From DAOMFB01 sp035519355 (lineage in GTDB: Bacteria > Acidobacteriota > Thermoanaerobaculia > UBA5066), in the NCBI GenBank assembly GCA_035519355.1, contig DATIWM010000131.1, positions 1 through 10,145 of the forward strand: DNA of 10,145 nt. Reading direction: 5' to 3'. The notes under the pieces are model-generated. The model was given only the letters and a program-made list of their open reading frames with translations. It ran no database searches and was not told where the DNA came from. The translations under genes and the position numbers were made by a program. Of this stretch, positions 7,842-10,145 are shown piece by piece (the first letter of the stretch is position 1; each line of letters starts with the position of its first letter).

Positions 7842-10145
<2,304 letters not shown>

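Overview
The window is very GC-rich, with G or C at most third codon positions, and looks like ordinary chromosome from a Gram-negative-type bacterium. The large outer-membrane receptor with an N-terminal carboxypeptidase-regulatory-like domain (Oar-like) and its sequence style suggest Acidobacteriota. That assignment is inferred from gene type and composition; no rRNA or other phylogenetic marker was tested.

Layout. The left part (1-4211) is read on the minus strand. In transcription order it holds a small secreted protein of unknown function (4211-3564), a TonB-dependent-receptor-like outer-membrane protein (3406-548) and an ABC-2-type transporter ATPase (524 to beyond the left edge). The receptor and the ATPase are 23 bases apart and probably cotranscribed. 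The right part (4295-10145) is read on the plus strand: tRNA-Leu(UAG), trigger factor (tig), clpP, clpX and lon, with lon cut by the right edge. The strand switch at 4212-4294 is short (83 bases) and must carry the start signals for both directions. No gap exceeds 300 bases; the largest are 6353-6516 and 3407-3563.

How the genes work together. The plus-strand block is the classical cytoplasmic protein quality-control cluster. Trigger factor meets nascent chains at the ribosome exit, ClpX unfolds substrates and feeds them to the ClpP peptidase chamber, and Lon is a separate ATP-driven protease. All key catalytic residues in the sequenced parts of ClpP, ClpX and Lon are present. The minus-strand genes concern the cell envelope: a receptor for import or surface binding, an ABC ATPase and an exported protein. 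Their substrate cannot be read from the sequence.

I did not find a convincing undescribed system. The points worth a second look are modest: a trigger factor whose prolyl-isomerase site looks degraded, an odd clpX start with a possible five-codon coupled leader, hairpins after clpP and before lon, and the pairing of an Oar-like receptor with an exporter-type ATPase.
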